A DNA stretch of 64,000 nt, from contig NC_069122.1 in assembly GCF_026914265.1 (NCBI RefSeq), forward strand, positions 36,135,473 to 36,199,472, written 5' to 3'. Source of the DNA: Mya arenaria. Its lineage: Eukaryota > Mollusca > Bivalvia > Myida > Myidae. The notes under the pieces are model-generated. The model had not been told where the DNA came from, searched no databases, and was given only the letters and a program-made list of their open reading frames with translations. The first letter of the stretch is position 1; every line of letters begins with the position of its first letter. Position numbers and translations under genes: made by a program. This document shows positions 48,440 to 60,581 of the stretch, one piece after another.

Positions 48440-49278
48440 CATTCTCGTTCACCAGAGTGATGATGCTATGCGTACATTCTCGATCACCAGAGTGATGATG
48501 CTATGCGTACATTCTCGTTCACCAGAGTGATGATGCTATGCGTAATTCTCGATCACCAGAGTGATGATGCTGCTATGCGTACATTCTCGTTCACCAGAGT
48601 GATGATGCTGCTATGCGTACATTCTCGTTCACCAGAGTGATGATGCTATGCGTACATTCTCGTTCACCAGAGTGATGATGCTGCTATGCGTACATTCTCG
48701 TTCACCAGAGTGATGATGATATGTGTACATTCTCGTTCACCAGAGTGATGATGCTATACGTACATTCTCGTTCACCAGAGTGATGATGCTGCTATGCGTA
48801 CATTCTCGTTCACCAGAGTGATGATGCTATGCGTACATTCTCGTTCACCAGAGTGATGATGCTGCTATGCGTACATTCTCGTTCACCAGAGTGATGATGC
48901 TGCTATGCGTACATTCTCGTTCACCAGAGTGATGATGCTATGCGTACATTCTCGTTCACCAGAGTGATGATGCTATGCGTACATTCTCGTTCACCAGAGT
49001 GACGATGCTATGCGTACATTCTCGTTCACCAGAGTGATGATGCTGCTATGCGTACATTCTCGTTCACCAGAGTGATGATGCTATGCGTACATTCTCGTTC
49101 ACCAGAGTGATGATGCTATGCGTACATTCTCGTTCACCAGAGTGACGATGCTATGCGTACATTCTCGTTCCCCAGAGTGATGATGCTGCTATGTGTACAT
49201 TCTCGTTCACCAGAGTGATGATGCTATGCGTATCACAGTTTGATTTATCACGATCGTACCTCTGATGAATGAGAATGC
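48440..49278. mobile_element. hAT-like MITE whose left end is a 35-bp satellite
   Basis: The element starts CATTCTCGTTCACCAGAG and ends (inverted) GCATTCTCATTCATCAGAGG, as in the MITE at 19599-20008. Near-matching 8-bp flanks TTAACACG (48432-48439) and TTCACACG (49279-49286) look like its target duplication. Between them the left-end sequence CATTCTCGTTCACCAGAG, TGATGATGCTATGCGTA is repeated about 23 times at 35 bp, or 38 bp when an extra GCT is present. Confidence 0.8.
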
Positions 49279-49691
49279 TTCACACGATGCTAGCAGGTTA
49301 CACGACCGTATTTACCGGTGTGCGAGGATAACTATATCTGATATAAGAAAATCATAAGCGATGTGTTACTGATGTATATAGATCTTATAATATATGAATC
49401 ATGTAAAAAATATACGATTTGGTCATGTACTATATTTCGATTTTAACTTAACTATCTCAAATGGATGTGTAGCATGGACACTCTTTATCAATATTTCGAA
49501 CGTAACGTCCTCGGTATCACATAAACTCTTACATTTCGGATTTGATTATGAATAAGAATAGGCGGAGTAAGCGTAGCAGACATATTTGCAAACATATTTT
49601 AGGGTGCCGCGTAAGCTTTATCTTTCAAAATATTGTCCACAAAATATGAATATAGCTCACGATGCGGTTGAGAAAAAAACGCGCGAAATCC

Positions 49692-49932
49692 GGTTACGAT
49701 GCCTGTTGTGGCTCGGATTTTTGCATCCGTTCCGAAAACACAGGGTTGATCCTTTTTGATACTTTCTCTTTGAATGGCTTTAGGTTTTCTCGTCTTCTTT
49801 TAATCAAAGTTTCAATGCTGCTCGTGTCACATCTTCCAGGGATCTTGAGGATAATTTTGTCCAGCACAAGACACATGTCTGGAAACAATTGTTCGGTATG
49901 CAAGAGCTTTAAACCTAACTGCATGAACTAAA
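49692..49932 (-). CDS. Possible terminal exon or gene fragment, unidentified
   Basis: On the minus strand, AATTTAG at 49927-49933 could be an acceptor. An open frame follows for about 78 codons to TAA, with FMQLGLKLLHTEQLFPDM, KIPGRCDTSSIETL and KRRRENLKPFKEKVSKRI. The composition is Lys/Arg-rich at the end and less AT-rich than the surroundings. I do not recognise the protein. The opposite strand is also open (89 codons), so coding status is uncertain. Confidence 0.25.
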
Positions 49933-49933
49933 T

Positions 49934-51166
49934 TAAGAAATCCTAAAAAAAAACATATTTTTCATACCGGTTTCCTTGTAAAATATAATAAATAGTAATG
50001 AGGTAAAATGAGGTAGTAAGAATACTTCAGTAAAAAATCAACGTTAAATACAGATCAACATATTTAAATTTTGTAATATAAATTATCACAATTTTAAATA
50101 GACCTCTCTTCAGATCAAACAAACTATGATACTAGTAGTATCAGAAATGCGACAACCATTGTGAACAATCATGTTGATATCTGACCCTCAATAATTCAAA
50201 CAGTCCCCGCATTGTATCACTTTTATCAATGTCAACCTCCTTCAGCTAAAGGGCACTTAACAGAGTTTTGATAATATCTTAATGTTAAGAGTATGATCAT
50301 TTCAGATCTGTAACGGTCCATCGTACGCGTGACGTAACGGGGTTCGATCTATGAAGCGTAGTAATTAGCTCCACTTAATGGCATTATCTTTGACAAACTT
50401 TCCAGAAAATCGCTTAATTTTCAAAAAAGAATACGAATTTGTCATGCGGACCAAAATGGTGAATTTGGCCCCTAATACCAGGTTGTCCCAAACGACACCC
50501 CGGCCAGGACTAGCTAACCACCGTTTAACCCGAGACATTATTTCTAAATTAACCCCTTACGCGCTGTCACCACCGTTAACCCGTATTCAGTTTCACTTTT
50601 GTTACGTCAAAAACTGATTTGTTTCTCGTTTACTGACTGGAACTCATCCATCGGTCGAAGTAGCATCTCTCTCTCTCGCTTACCGCATCATTAATAACAG
50701 AAAATAAGCTATCAAGCTTCTTCTCAATTCTGTCGGGAATAATTTGTTTTCAAACTTTGGCGCACTTTTCAAGCTTTAAAAAATCTACAATAAACTGCAA
50801 TAAAATCCTTTTTAGGCATATAATAAATAGAGAATATTGTTTGTTATAATGTGAGATGACAATTATCCTCTATTTGCGATACTGGGCAATGCCAAATGTC
50901 GAGTTTCTGTGTACCGCGTAACAATATTTTAAGTTATGGGGTTATAAAATATGGGATATACGGGTCAAAGCCATTTCCTACATATAACAGTATGGTTCCC
51001 TGCACCCGTAGCGGGTCACCTACTCTCACTTTGTTACGTATGTATCACGTCGACAACCTGTTTACATTTTTAGATGTTTCATTTATTCATCGGAATATCA
51101 TCATCGGAATCGGAAAATAGACGCCATTTTGGTACGATATAAATATAGGTTGATGCGATTCTCGTT
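49934..51166. other. No gene seen
   Basis: Short open frames at 50378-50617 and 50896-51120 show no recognisable domain or signals. Confidence 0.35.
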
Positions 51167-51170
51167 TTAA

Positions 51171-51538
51171 AGATGCACTCTTACTCCCAGATAAGATTTA
51201 ACACAATTAATAATATTGTTTTGATATTCAAAAAAAGATTAAAACATGTCAAAAGCAATGGTTCTTATGAAGGATACCGAGTTTAATTTGAAAGAAAAGA
51301 GCATAAAACACGGTATTTCCACCTAATGTGACTATAGTAGACCACAGTAAATATTTTAGCATTCACCAATTAATTAATATTTTTGTGATTTCTGCTATTA
51401 AATACACGGTTACAATCTTGTTATAAGTACTTAATATTTTCCAAAAACGCATTATTTAGTAAATAGTTAAAGGTTTATCAGTCAAAATGGATGTTTGTCA
51501 TACATGTGTATGTTTAGATTTTGAATAAGAGTGTCACT
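51171..51538 (+). mobile_element. TTAA-flanked MITE family A, full length
   Basis: TTAA at 51167-51170 and 51539-51542. It starts AGATGCACTCTTACTCCC and ends GAATAAGAGTGTCACT. 368 bp, no coding capacity. Confidence 0.85.
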
Positions 51539-51542
51539 TTAA

Positions 51543-53530
51543 TTGTCATGCATTATTATGTTTAATTCATTTGTATTGACTTTATTGATCAAACCGACAA
51601 CGAAAAAAGCATATGATTAGTGTACAGTTGAATAAATATATAGCTTTATAGATGTATTGTGTGGGGTTTTTATTTATAGCTTCGTAGCCAAAATATCGCT
51701 AATATGTTCTTATCTACATACAAATCATTAAGGGGGTTTTATCATAACAAAAATGCATCAATCAATATTGTGACCCTCTAAGACTCGAATACTCCTTAAA
51801 ATCACACGAATACTTCGAGTACCAAGAGGGGACCTTCAGTCTCTTTAATGTCTTTACACAAGTTAGTGGGGAAAAGTGGGATTAAAACCGGGATTTTGGA
51901 TGTACAGCCTGTGACATATCAACATATTGAACCATTCTGTTCTCCTGTTCACACAATTCAAACCGATCAAGGCCATCGATGTACAAACAAGCTTGTCATT
52001 TTATTGAACCATTAGCCCTCATGTTAATTTTTGATGCCTGGTGACATCATATCAGTTTGTTATTATTTGAAAGGGAATTGCTTATTAATAACATATATCT
52101 AAAATATATGTCTAAGAAACCATTATTAATCAAGTTATTGCAAATTTGATTTTTGTGTATTTTATTTTTCAACTAAAACTGCGGACGTGAAATAGCCCAT
52201 TTTGCCATCTTCCAAGGCAGGTTTAGCACAATAGTAGGTTTTCTACATTATCTTTTTTATTAAAACAAATCATTTTCTGCTCATAACGCTTTTCAAATGA
52301 TTCCACAATAATACGGGTTCACTAGACATGCAAAGTTCACATTATTGTACGTGGGATACCTTAATGTACTGTTACATGTACGACGATAAACGTGTATTAT
52401 ACACGAAAACAATCGAATACTGCTAGTGGGTTGTTAACCAAATCATTTTAAATCATTTATATATCACCTTCACTACACACATCCTCAACCGTTTTACCAC
52501 ACATTCCTATCAATTTATACCAGTTGGCGTACTAATACATAGTCGATAATGGAACTTCTTTACATTCTTTCATGAAACGTGTTTAAACAAACCGCGCTTT
52601 TTTATCAACGGATGCAGAAACAAACACGGCGAAATTTTTAATAATAAAAAAGTATCAAATTCAAAAATTGTGTTCGCAAGGTAGTTTTCACTCTTTGAGC
52701 TTGCAGTGTCAACGACCCCATTGCTCTCTAATTAATAAACCTTTAGTGTTGTTTGAATTTTTATTCAATAGTGAAAGTATTTTAATGCGTGAAATTTAAA
52801 CTCACTTGTAATTTGCGCACCCTGGGCCCGATGCTAATTGTGGCCCTTCGGTCTTATTAATTTGTTTTTACAATATGTGGAACTCTTGCACAATATTTTA
52901 AGACACATGTTAAATCCATTTTAAACACATTAGGTCTGAAACATGACATCTCTTGCACATGGCTGTAGAAGAACTTTTCAGCTGTTTTTTAATAATTAGT
53001 TTTAAAACTACTCTCTAAAGAAGTTCATTTTTACCAAGATTGAGACATAAAAACGTCTTCGTGCAAAGTGTATTGTAGGGAAAGTCTAATAAGCGGGTTG
53101 GAATTTTGACAAAGGAAAGTAAAAGTAATTTGCTGCAGTCTTTAAAAACGTTAAGACTTCATTCTAAATTGGAGAAGTTTACATTTATCAAGTTACAATA
53201 GGACTTTCTCAATAATTAGTGTTTATGTTTCTAGGAAAGAATCAACTGTGTGCTGGTAGTTATTTGTAATTGCGCAGTAGTTAGTGTAAAACAAACATTG
53301 TAATGATAAAAAATGCTAATATGCAGGGTTTTTACAACAATGATGCTTGCAATCCATGGGGTTGTGCGGGGTCTGACCTGTTCTGAAAAATTACAAATGG
53401 TGCCTTTTACAAATGGTGGTCGACAGTTAATTTGAGAAAAGACATGAGCTGCAAGTACCAGTGATCCGAATATTTAAGGAGTTCGACCCACAAATAAGCT
53501 ACCCGTCTGATAGATCCAGGAACCATAATG
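51543..53530. other. No gene seen
   Basis: AT-rich intergenic DNA of about 2 kb with no long open frame. Confidence 0.4.
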
Positions 53531-53535
53531 TTTAA

Positions 53536-53857
53536 AGATGCACTCTTACTCCCAAATAAAATTTACAACAGTTAATACAAATGGTTTGAAACACCAAAAA
53601 AGATGAATAAGTGTCGAAAACAATGTTTCTTATAAAGGATAGCGAGTCTTATTTGAAAGACAGGTGCAGAAAACGTGGTATATCTACCTTGTGAGTCTAT
53701 AGTGGATCTCAGTAAATCGTTTAGCATTCACCAATCATTTAATATTTTTGAGTTTTCAGCTATTAAATACACGGTTACAATCTTTTTATCACTATTTGAT
53801 ATTTTCCATAATGAATTATTTAGTAAGAAGTTAAAGGTTTATCACTCAAAACTACGT
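53536..53857 (+). mobile_element. TTAA-flanked MITE family A, right end lost
   Basis: TTAA at 53532-53535, start AGATGCACTCTTACTCCC. The right end breaks off at AAGGTTTATCACTCAAAA and runs into a small tandem of about 13-14 bp (GTAACGTCGTGGC type, to about 53897). Confidence 0.75.
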
Positions 53858-54313
53858 CATAACGTCGTATGGCGTAACGTCGTGGCGTAACGTCGTGAAC
53901 CGACCATTGGGGATCTGCTTTTAATGAGGTAACATTCAGCCCAAACATATTTTGCAATATATAAAGCAAGTTAAAGCTAGTTTTGATTTTATTTAAATTT
54001 GAAAAAAAATATCACTCTAATAGCTGCCTTTGCTTAACTCTTTATGAGGTGGTATATAAACTATAATCAATTGAAATTAAAAACTGTTATGCGTTTAGAC
54101 GGTCGGTCCATACTGCGGGTGTAAGCAATCTACCCCTTCACACTCCCATCCGAAAGCCTTTTCATAGCGAATACTCATTTATTTGGATAGCCCCGGTACT
54201 TGATCATGGTTTGCACTTTTTCATGTAACGTTAACGGAATAAAAATACAGTCGGCGGATGATGTAAGATCAGTAGTCAGTCACATTCAAATATAAATAAA
54301 TAAAAAAAAAGTG

Positions 54314-54318
54314 AAAAA
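54314..54318 (-). terminator. RNA polymerase III T5 terminator
   Basis: Read on the minus strand, TTTTT lies about 6 nt past the tRNA 3' end. A longer T run (54302-54310) follows as a back-up. Confidence 0.8.
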
Positions 54319-54324
54319 TATTAT

Positions 54325-54398
54325 TGGCCATTGTGGGGGTCGAACCCACGACATTCGCGTTATTAGCACGACGCTCTAACCGACTGAGCTAAACGGCC
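54325..54398 (-). tRNA. tRNA-Ile (anticodon AAU)
   Basis: A complete cloverleaf of 74 nt. The acceptor stem GGCCGTT pairs with AATGGCC (one G-U), and the discriminator base is A. The D arm is GCTC..GAGC. The anticodon stem TCGTG/CGCGA encloses loop CTAATAA with anticodon AAT. The T arm is GTGGG TTCGACC CCCAC. A box and B box (GGTTCGACCCC type) are intact. There is no intron and no encoded CCA, as expected for a nuclear eukaryotic gene. A T5 terminator follows at once. It looks functional, in contrast to the degenerate tRNA-like heads of the SINEs. Confidence 0.96.
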
Positions 54399-55324
54399 AG
54401 ATGTCAGATCGGATGAAAATGTTAGATATATTCAAATCTACTAAAGTTACACCTATGTAAGTTGTCAGATTTTCTAAAAAAGCTTAAGAGTCAATGCTCA
54501 TAAATAAAGGCAATCAAAGGCTCATAAATAAAGGCAATCAATACATTTAGTGCAATTGATATATGCGATGTAGCCATATAGTAAGGTTGCAATAATAAAG
54601 CTTTGTATAAAATGATTATTCTAAAATTAGACACAACACGCTAAATTAAGCAAAGGGAGACTACCTAAATAAAAAATGAAGATTAATTACTATGAGTAGT
54701 TTCCCTTGTATTCCTGATCGGCGTGGCAACAATTTATATTTCATCGGACTGTACAGAAAAACATAATTTAATTTATGGTTTGTGAAAAGTTAGATGTATC
54801 AGATGCATCCTTCAGTACGCTATGATGTACAAATGAATTTAGGTTCCCGCGAAATTGCAAGTGATAAATCAGGATAAAAAAAAAAAAATTATGAGGGGGT
54901 GTAAACTGTACCAGTACTGTATATTCATGCAAGTTTTAACTAATTGGTAGCGTTCAGAATGCTTGAAAATGGTTCCTTTATAACTGTATTCTTGAAAACA
55001 AATCCTACGGCACGAGACATTCCCCCACCCCCGCTTCTACCCCATTAGATAGCAAACACATAGATTTGGACCAAAATAAATTAAATACCTTTCACATACT
55101 CAAACCGCTTAGTGTCGAAGTCTTGCTACATATTTGGTTGAGTTGAGTTTGGACCAGTATCTAGAAAAAGGATCACAAAGTTGAGAAAGTTAAGAATAAT
55201 CAGTGTGTTGCACTATGCATCGTTTATTCATATTATTATTGAAAATGTATTTTTTTGAAAAGGACCCAAGGTATGCACCTGGATTTAGGACTAAATATAT
55301 TAATCATCTTTCCATCTTAAAGTT

Positions 55325-55865
55325 ATTTTTTGATAAAACAAGTACCCGTATGGAACTCCTTTTTATTGTCATCACACTATTACCTCCCTTGTTGATGACA
55401 ACAAGGGAGTCTGTAGTATCATTGAAACCTTGTCTTGTTGCACATTCCTAATTAATTATTTCTCGCTTCAGATAATTTGGCTCCATTCAAGAAATAATGC
55501 TGCACTCTCTTCGGATGTATTTAAAGAACGAGTTGACTATTTACATAATCGGAATCATATGCGCATATCCATGACAACCACAAATATCACATATCTATAC
55601 GCAAATTATTTTCACTACGCACAAAAGAGTTCCAGCGAAAAATTATTTTTTAACTTTATTTTGTTTAACTCAGTTGGGAGAAAAAGCATCTACCATAGCC
55701 GGTCGTAAGATAGGTTCAGCCCAACCCTCGTGCCGGGTGTTCTACGAAATCTCGGGGAGCCTCTTTTCCGCAAAACACCATACGCTCGGGATGGGATGCA
55801 CCTTTCTTACACTCTCGGCCATGGAGGATACTCTCCACCATAAATACATGAAATTTACTGGTATT
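55325..55865 (-). mobile_element. Hairpin-rich composite element, second copy
   Basis: In reverse orientation this matches the insertion at 62648-63229 over most of its length. Shared landmarks are TCCATGGCCGAGAGTGTAAG, a GC-rich hairpin with GTTTTGCGGAAA, ACCTATCTTAC, CGGCTATGGTAGATGC, TTTTCTCCCA, GCTGGAACTCTTTTGTGC, GGTTGTCATGGATAT, AACAAGGGAGGTAAT and GTTCCATACGGG. It has no coding capacity. The class is unknown. Confidence 0.6.
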
Positions 55866-56010
55866 CTTCTTAAAAAAAGAAAAATCCGACCTTCCTTACC
55901 TATTTCATGCATGGCAAAGAACCCAAACTTCCATATGGACATTCCGACGTAAACGAAACATTCTGCTTGTTTATTAAAACTTGGATAAGAGGCGGACTAG
56001 AACACTCTCA

Positions 56011-56790
56011 CCTTGGTGGTGCTCGAATTAACTTACAACCTCTTGGTTGAGGAGAGAGAATCTGTGGCACTAGAGTACTCTCACCCTGGTGGTGCTCGAA
56101 TTAACCCACATCCTCTTCGGTGAGGAGCGAGAATTTGTGGTACTGGAGTACTCTCACCCTAGTGGTGCTCGAATGAACTCACACCCTCTTGGGTGAGGAG
56201 CGAGAATCTGTGGCACTAGACCACTCTCACCCTGGTGGTGCTTGAATTAACCCACGACCTTCTGTGTGAGGGGCAGTCACTCTCCCCCTGGTGGTGCTCG
56301 AATTAACCCACAAACCTCCTGGGTGTGGGGCAGACACCTGGGGCACACTGTTCTCTCACCCTAATTTTGCTCGAATTACCCCACGACCTCCTGGGTGAGG
56401 GGCGGACATCTGAGTCACAATGTTCTCTCACCCTAAGTTTCTCGAATTACCCCACGACCTCCTGGATGAGGGGCGGACACCTAAGACACAATCCACTCTT
56501 ACCTTAATTTTGCTCGAATTAACGTCCGACCTCCTGGGTGAGGGGCGGACACCTGAGTCACAATGTTCTTTCACCCTTAATGGTGCTCGACTTAACCTAC
56601 GACCTCCTCGGTGAGGGACAGACACCTTTGTCACAATGTTAGTTCACCCTTATGGTGCTCGACTTAACCCACGACCTCCTGGGTGAGGGGAGGACACCTG
56701 AGTCACAATTTTCTCTCACCCTAATTTTGCTCGAATTAGCCCACGACCTCCTGTGTGAGGGGTAGACACCTGAGTCATAATCTACTATGA
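56011..56790. repeat. Minisatellite of about 73 bp, 11-12 units
   Basis: Unit has CTCTCACCCTGGTGGTGCTC, GAATTAACCCACGACCTCCT and GGGTGAGGGGCGGACACCTG. It is more diverged than the other arrays, with unit lengths of about 60-73 bp. Confidence 0.9.
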
Positions 56791-57056
56791 CAATAGGCAA
56801 ACTCTGAAACATTTTATAAGCAATTTTCAATTACTACTTAAACATGTCTTTCTCAAACTTCATATCTTATATTTTATATAAAAAAAACATGAGCATTGTT
56901 TATTATCATCGCATCTTAGTTTACATGTTTGACAAATTGACTTAAATGACATAATGTTTGAATTTTCTATTCCGTTTTGTAACATATTAGCACCAGCAAC
57001 ACAATGCGTTGCCTGAAGCCATAAGCTATATCAATATCTATGAACCGAGAATTTAA

Positions 57057-57405
57057 AGCTGCACCCTCACAAAATGTCCATTTTTACAACTTTTTTTATT
57101 TCTTGTCTTGGAAAGAGCAATTTTTGCATAAATATCTGCAAGCCAATGATATAAGATTGCTTACACAAAATCAGATCGTAGATTTTCATATTTCTGTTCG
57201 AACATTAATGTTTTATGGCTTAAACCGTTACTAACGGGTTAAGAAAAATGCATAAAACATCATTTTTTGAACTTAAATATAAACATCTGCGATATAATTA
57301 TTTGTCAGCAGTCTTATATAACTGGTTTCCATGGATTGTCGCAAAAATTGGCTCGTTCCAAGACAAAAAAAAATGTCAAAACGTTCAATCTGTGAGAGTG
57401 CAGCT
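57057..57405. mobile_element. TTAA-flanked MITE family B
   Basis: TTAA at 57053-57056 and 57406-57409. Terminal repeats are AGCTGCACCCTCACA and, inverted, AGCTGCACTCTCACAGATT. Long inner inverted arms include TTGTCTTGGAA and TTCCAAGACAA. 349 bp. Confidence 0.85.
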
Positions 57406-57601
57406 TTAAACACTGGATGAGATCGGATAATACGGGGAGAGACAGGGAAATAGTATAGGGAAATTCGTGAAAAATATATTCCTTGTATTATAGTATTATG
57501 TATGTATCATATATGTATATGTATCATATGTTCAAATGTGTAAAGATGCTAAATACAACGAAAAAACACTTACTACACAAAATACCAACTTATTTGATTA
57601 A

Positions 57602-57665
57602 GTTTCAAGATTCAAGATTTATTTACAGAATATCAAGAAGGCCATAGCCTATGTGGACAAATATA
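57602..57665 (-). mobile_element. 3' tail of another LINE
   Basis: On the minus strand TGTAAATAAATCTTGAATCT followed by TGAAACT is a typical LINE 3' end with tandem TCTTGAA units. No coding part was found upstream in 57665-58260. Confidence 0.45.
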
Positions 57666-59000
57666 TATACAATATGGTGTTTTCAGGTGATTACATGCAT
57701 ATAATTTACAGAACTAAACATCATAAATATCAAATACGCAAATACATCAACTTCATAAGTTCAGTAAATCAAAATATTTTATAATGCAATCTATTAATTA
57801 AATTAACGTGTTAATAACGTTATATGTTTAATCACAGATAAGTGGAAATAAAAGGTATAAATGATTAAGGCAAATATAGTAAGAAACTCTGCAATCAACA
57901 TTCCCGTGTGATATATTACATTTTGTATTGTTATGTTATTTAGTTCATGCCTCTAGCGTTAGGGGCCAATCATTGAAAAAAAAGACAAACGAACGTTATA
58001 CACAATAGCTCAGTTATACGCCAAAGGTTTATCATTTCATTGATAATAAAAAACACTGAATATTAGAATATTAATTTTGACTTTCGAATACCAAACGTTC
58101 GATCGAATATTCGTTTGCATCCCTGAATCGAATGATTCAAAACTTTTTTTTATACATATAAGTATTTGGCATTTTCAATTCAGTGTTTGTTTATAATAGT
58201 CAACATAAATTTAATGATAGCTAAATTTTAACAAATTTAAAAAAGAAATGTCACCAATATACATTCTGTGAGATTATTACATAGTCTAGTTTTTATTGTT
58301 GATGCAGCTGCAGGTTTCTTTTTGTTGGTGCTACCAGAATTATCCCGTGGTGTCGCCCATGTAGTGGGGTTTTGCTGTGACTACGATTACGTTGACTATG
58401 ACCGAGGGAGCGATTTCGCAGTCTCCTCTGAAGAAGAGATAACAGAAATTAGTTGATCAATAGATTCAAGAATAGAAATAGTGTGAGGAAGGAATAACAA
58501 CATCTCCAGCAAATCAATCTGGTTTATACGGTGTTTTTAAAATATTTTGCTACATTTTAAACTAGCCCTATTGAAACAAATAAGAAGATAATTGCATATT
58601 TTTTTAAATTAAAGTTCAACTTAAAAGTATAATGTCTGACATTAAAAAAAGAAATTAAGTAATTGTATATGTAAGAACAATTATTAAACTTGTTCAGTAA
58701 TTCTGATGTCCCTTACAGTCATATGTAAAACTATGGTGTTTATTGAATACATCATACCATGTGGGAAATATATCTCAGGATTCAATTTTAACAAAACAAA
58801 ATAAGTAATGTGGCTATTCAATAAATGTAACATTTATGACAAGTCATTGAAATGTATGTGATTATTGGAATGTTAAGTAATTTAAATCTTAACGTTTAGT
58901 GTTGTCTTGAAAAGTTTAGATTGACATTCAGTTATTGTTCAATTATTATAGAGTATTGAGTGCATCAGTACACGTATTCATCTAGTCTCTGACTGCATTA
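57666..59000. other. No gene seen
   Basis: AT-rich. A 62-codon open frame at 58268-58456 has no recognisable domain. Confidence 0.35.
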
Positions 59001-59001
59001 A

Positions 59002-59361
59002 AGATGCACTCTTCCTCCCAAATAAGATTAAACACAATTCATACACTTTTTTAACTACCAAAATGCTGGAAAAATGTCGAAAAATGGTTCTAATGAAGGA
59101 TACCGAGTTTAATTTGAAAAAAATGTTGCATAACACATGGTATTTCTACCTTAAGAGACTATAGTAGATCACAGTAAATCTTTTAGCACTCACCAATCAT
59201 TTAATATTTTTGCGTTTTCAGCTAATAGATACACGGTTACAATTTTGTTATCAATAATTAACATTTTCCATAAATGTATCATTGATTAAGAAGTTAAAGG
59301 TTTATCATTCAAACGTTATGTTTGTTATACATGGTCATGCATTAATAATAAGAGTGTCACT
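59002..59361 (+). mobile_element. TTAA-flanked MITE family A, full length
   Basis: TTAA at 58998-59001 and 59362-59365. Ends AGATGCACTCTTCCTCCC and AATAAGAGTGTCACT. 360 bp. Confidence 0.85.
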
Positions 59362-59756
59362 TTAATTATTTTAATCCCGATACGTTATAATAGGTATCAT
59401 TTGAAAGGGATTGTTTGCGGATTATAAATACATGTTTATTAAGTGACCGAACCTCGTAAATTGCACTGTATTTCAATTGAATTGGAATTGCCAATTGGAC
59501 GTTATAATTTCTATTTATTTCTGTCTAATATTTACATTTCCGTTTTATGTAGAAAAATAGTTTTTCAAATGATACCAAAACAATCTGGGATAACCAGTCA
59601 TTGAATACTCACATATTTGTGTACAGGATACCTTAAATTTTATAGATAACTGAGTGATTGCTCTATGTGTGTTTTAGCAACATGACTATGGGGCATGTAC
59701 TTGGTGTTATAAAACAAAACCTTTCCGATATTCCTGTCCACAGTTACCTAGTAGTT

Positions 59757-60074
59757 GAACTGCATTTTTGGCTAGTCGAGCTATCTGATTTGAGCGATTC
59801 GGACCCTAGGGTGATCTCTTGTACCAAAAAATGTGCTCTTGTACTATTTGATACACATAATATACAAACAATCCACTTTTGGTCGTATATTTTTACATAT
59901 TAAATATTTTAATCTTTCATACAATCTTGAATGATAAAAATGGTATGAATTATTAAAAAATGTCTATCATAGAGTACAAGAGCTCATTTTTTTATATTTC
60001 TCAGTCCAAGAGATCACCCTCGGGACCGAATCGTTCGAATCAGATAGCTCGACTGGCCCAAAAAAATGCAGTCC
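59757..60074. mobile_element. 318-bp fold-back element
   Basis: Arms of about 105 bp in inverse order share ACTGCATTTTT, AGTCGAGCTATCTGATT, AGGGTGATCTCTTG and GAGCTCTTGTACT/TGCTCTTGTACT. The centre is AT-rich. No coding capacity and no clear target duplication. Confidence 0.75.
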
Positions 60075-60268
60075 AAATACCAAGCGTATGTGTACCCGTC
60101 AGCTGTCTATATTTCTGGGTCTGAGCCGACCTGTGATTTCTCCTGCACCACCATATTATAGCCGCAAGTACGAGTGCGAGGATCAAAACAATGATTGGCC
60201 TGAAAAAAAAAAACATCGACAGGGCCTAAAAATGGCTTGGTTAGGGTTACATTGGAGAATGGTGTTAA

Positions 60269-60581
60269 AGCTGCACTCTCACAGATATACCGTTTTTACA
60301 ACCTGTTTTATTTGTTTGTCTTGGAAACAGCAAAATTTTGCGTGAATATCTGCAAACCAATGATAAAAGATTGCTGTCAAACGATCAGATCGCAGATTCT
60401 TATATTTCCGTTCGAAAATTAATGTTGTATGTCCTTAACCGTTTAAACATAGCTATACAAAAATGCGATCTAATTTTTGTCAGCGGTCTTTTATAACTGC
60501 CTTCCATGCATTTTCGCAAAGATTGGCTCGTTCCAAGGCAAAAAAAAATTGTGAAAACGTTCAATCTGTGAGAGTGTAGCT
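60269..60581. mobile_element. TTAA-flanked MITE family B, second copy
   Basis: TTAA at 60265-60268 and 60582-60585. Ends AGCTGCACTCTCACAGAT and, inverted, AGCTACACTCTCACAGATT. 313 bp with inner inverted arms (TTGTCTTGGAA and TTCCAAGGCAA). Confidence 0.85.

Noticed and set aside
48440-49278. CRISPR-like array of regularly spaced repeats
   Set aside because: Units are contiguous without unique spacers, the DNA is eukaryotic, and the units derive from a MITE end.
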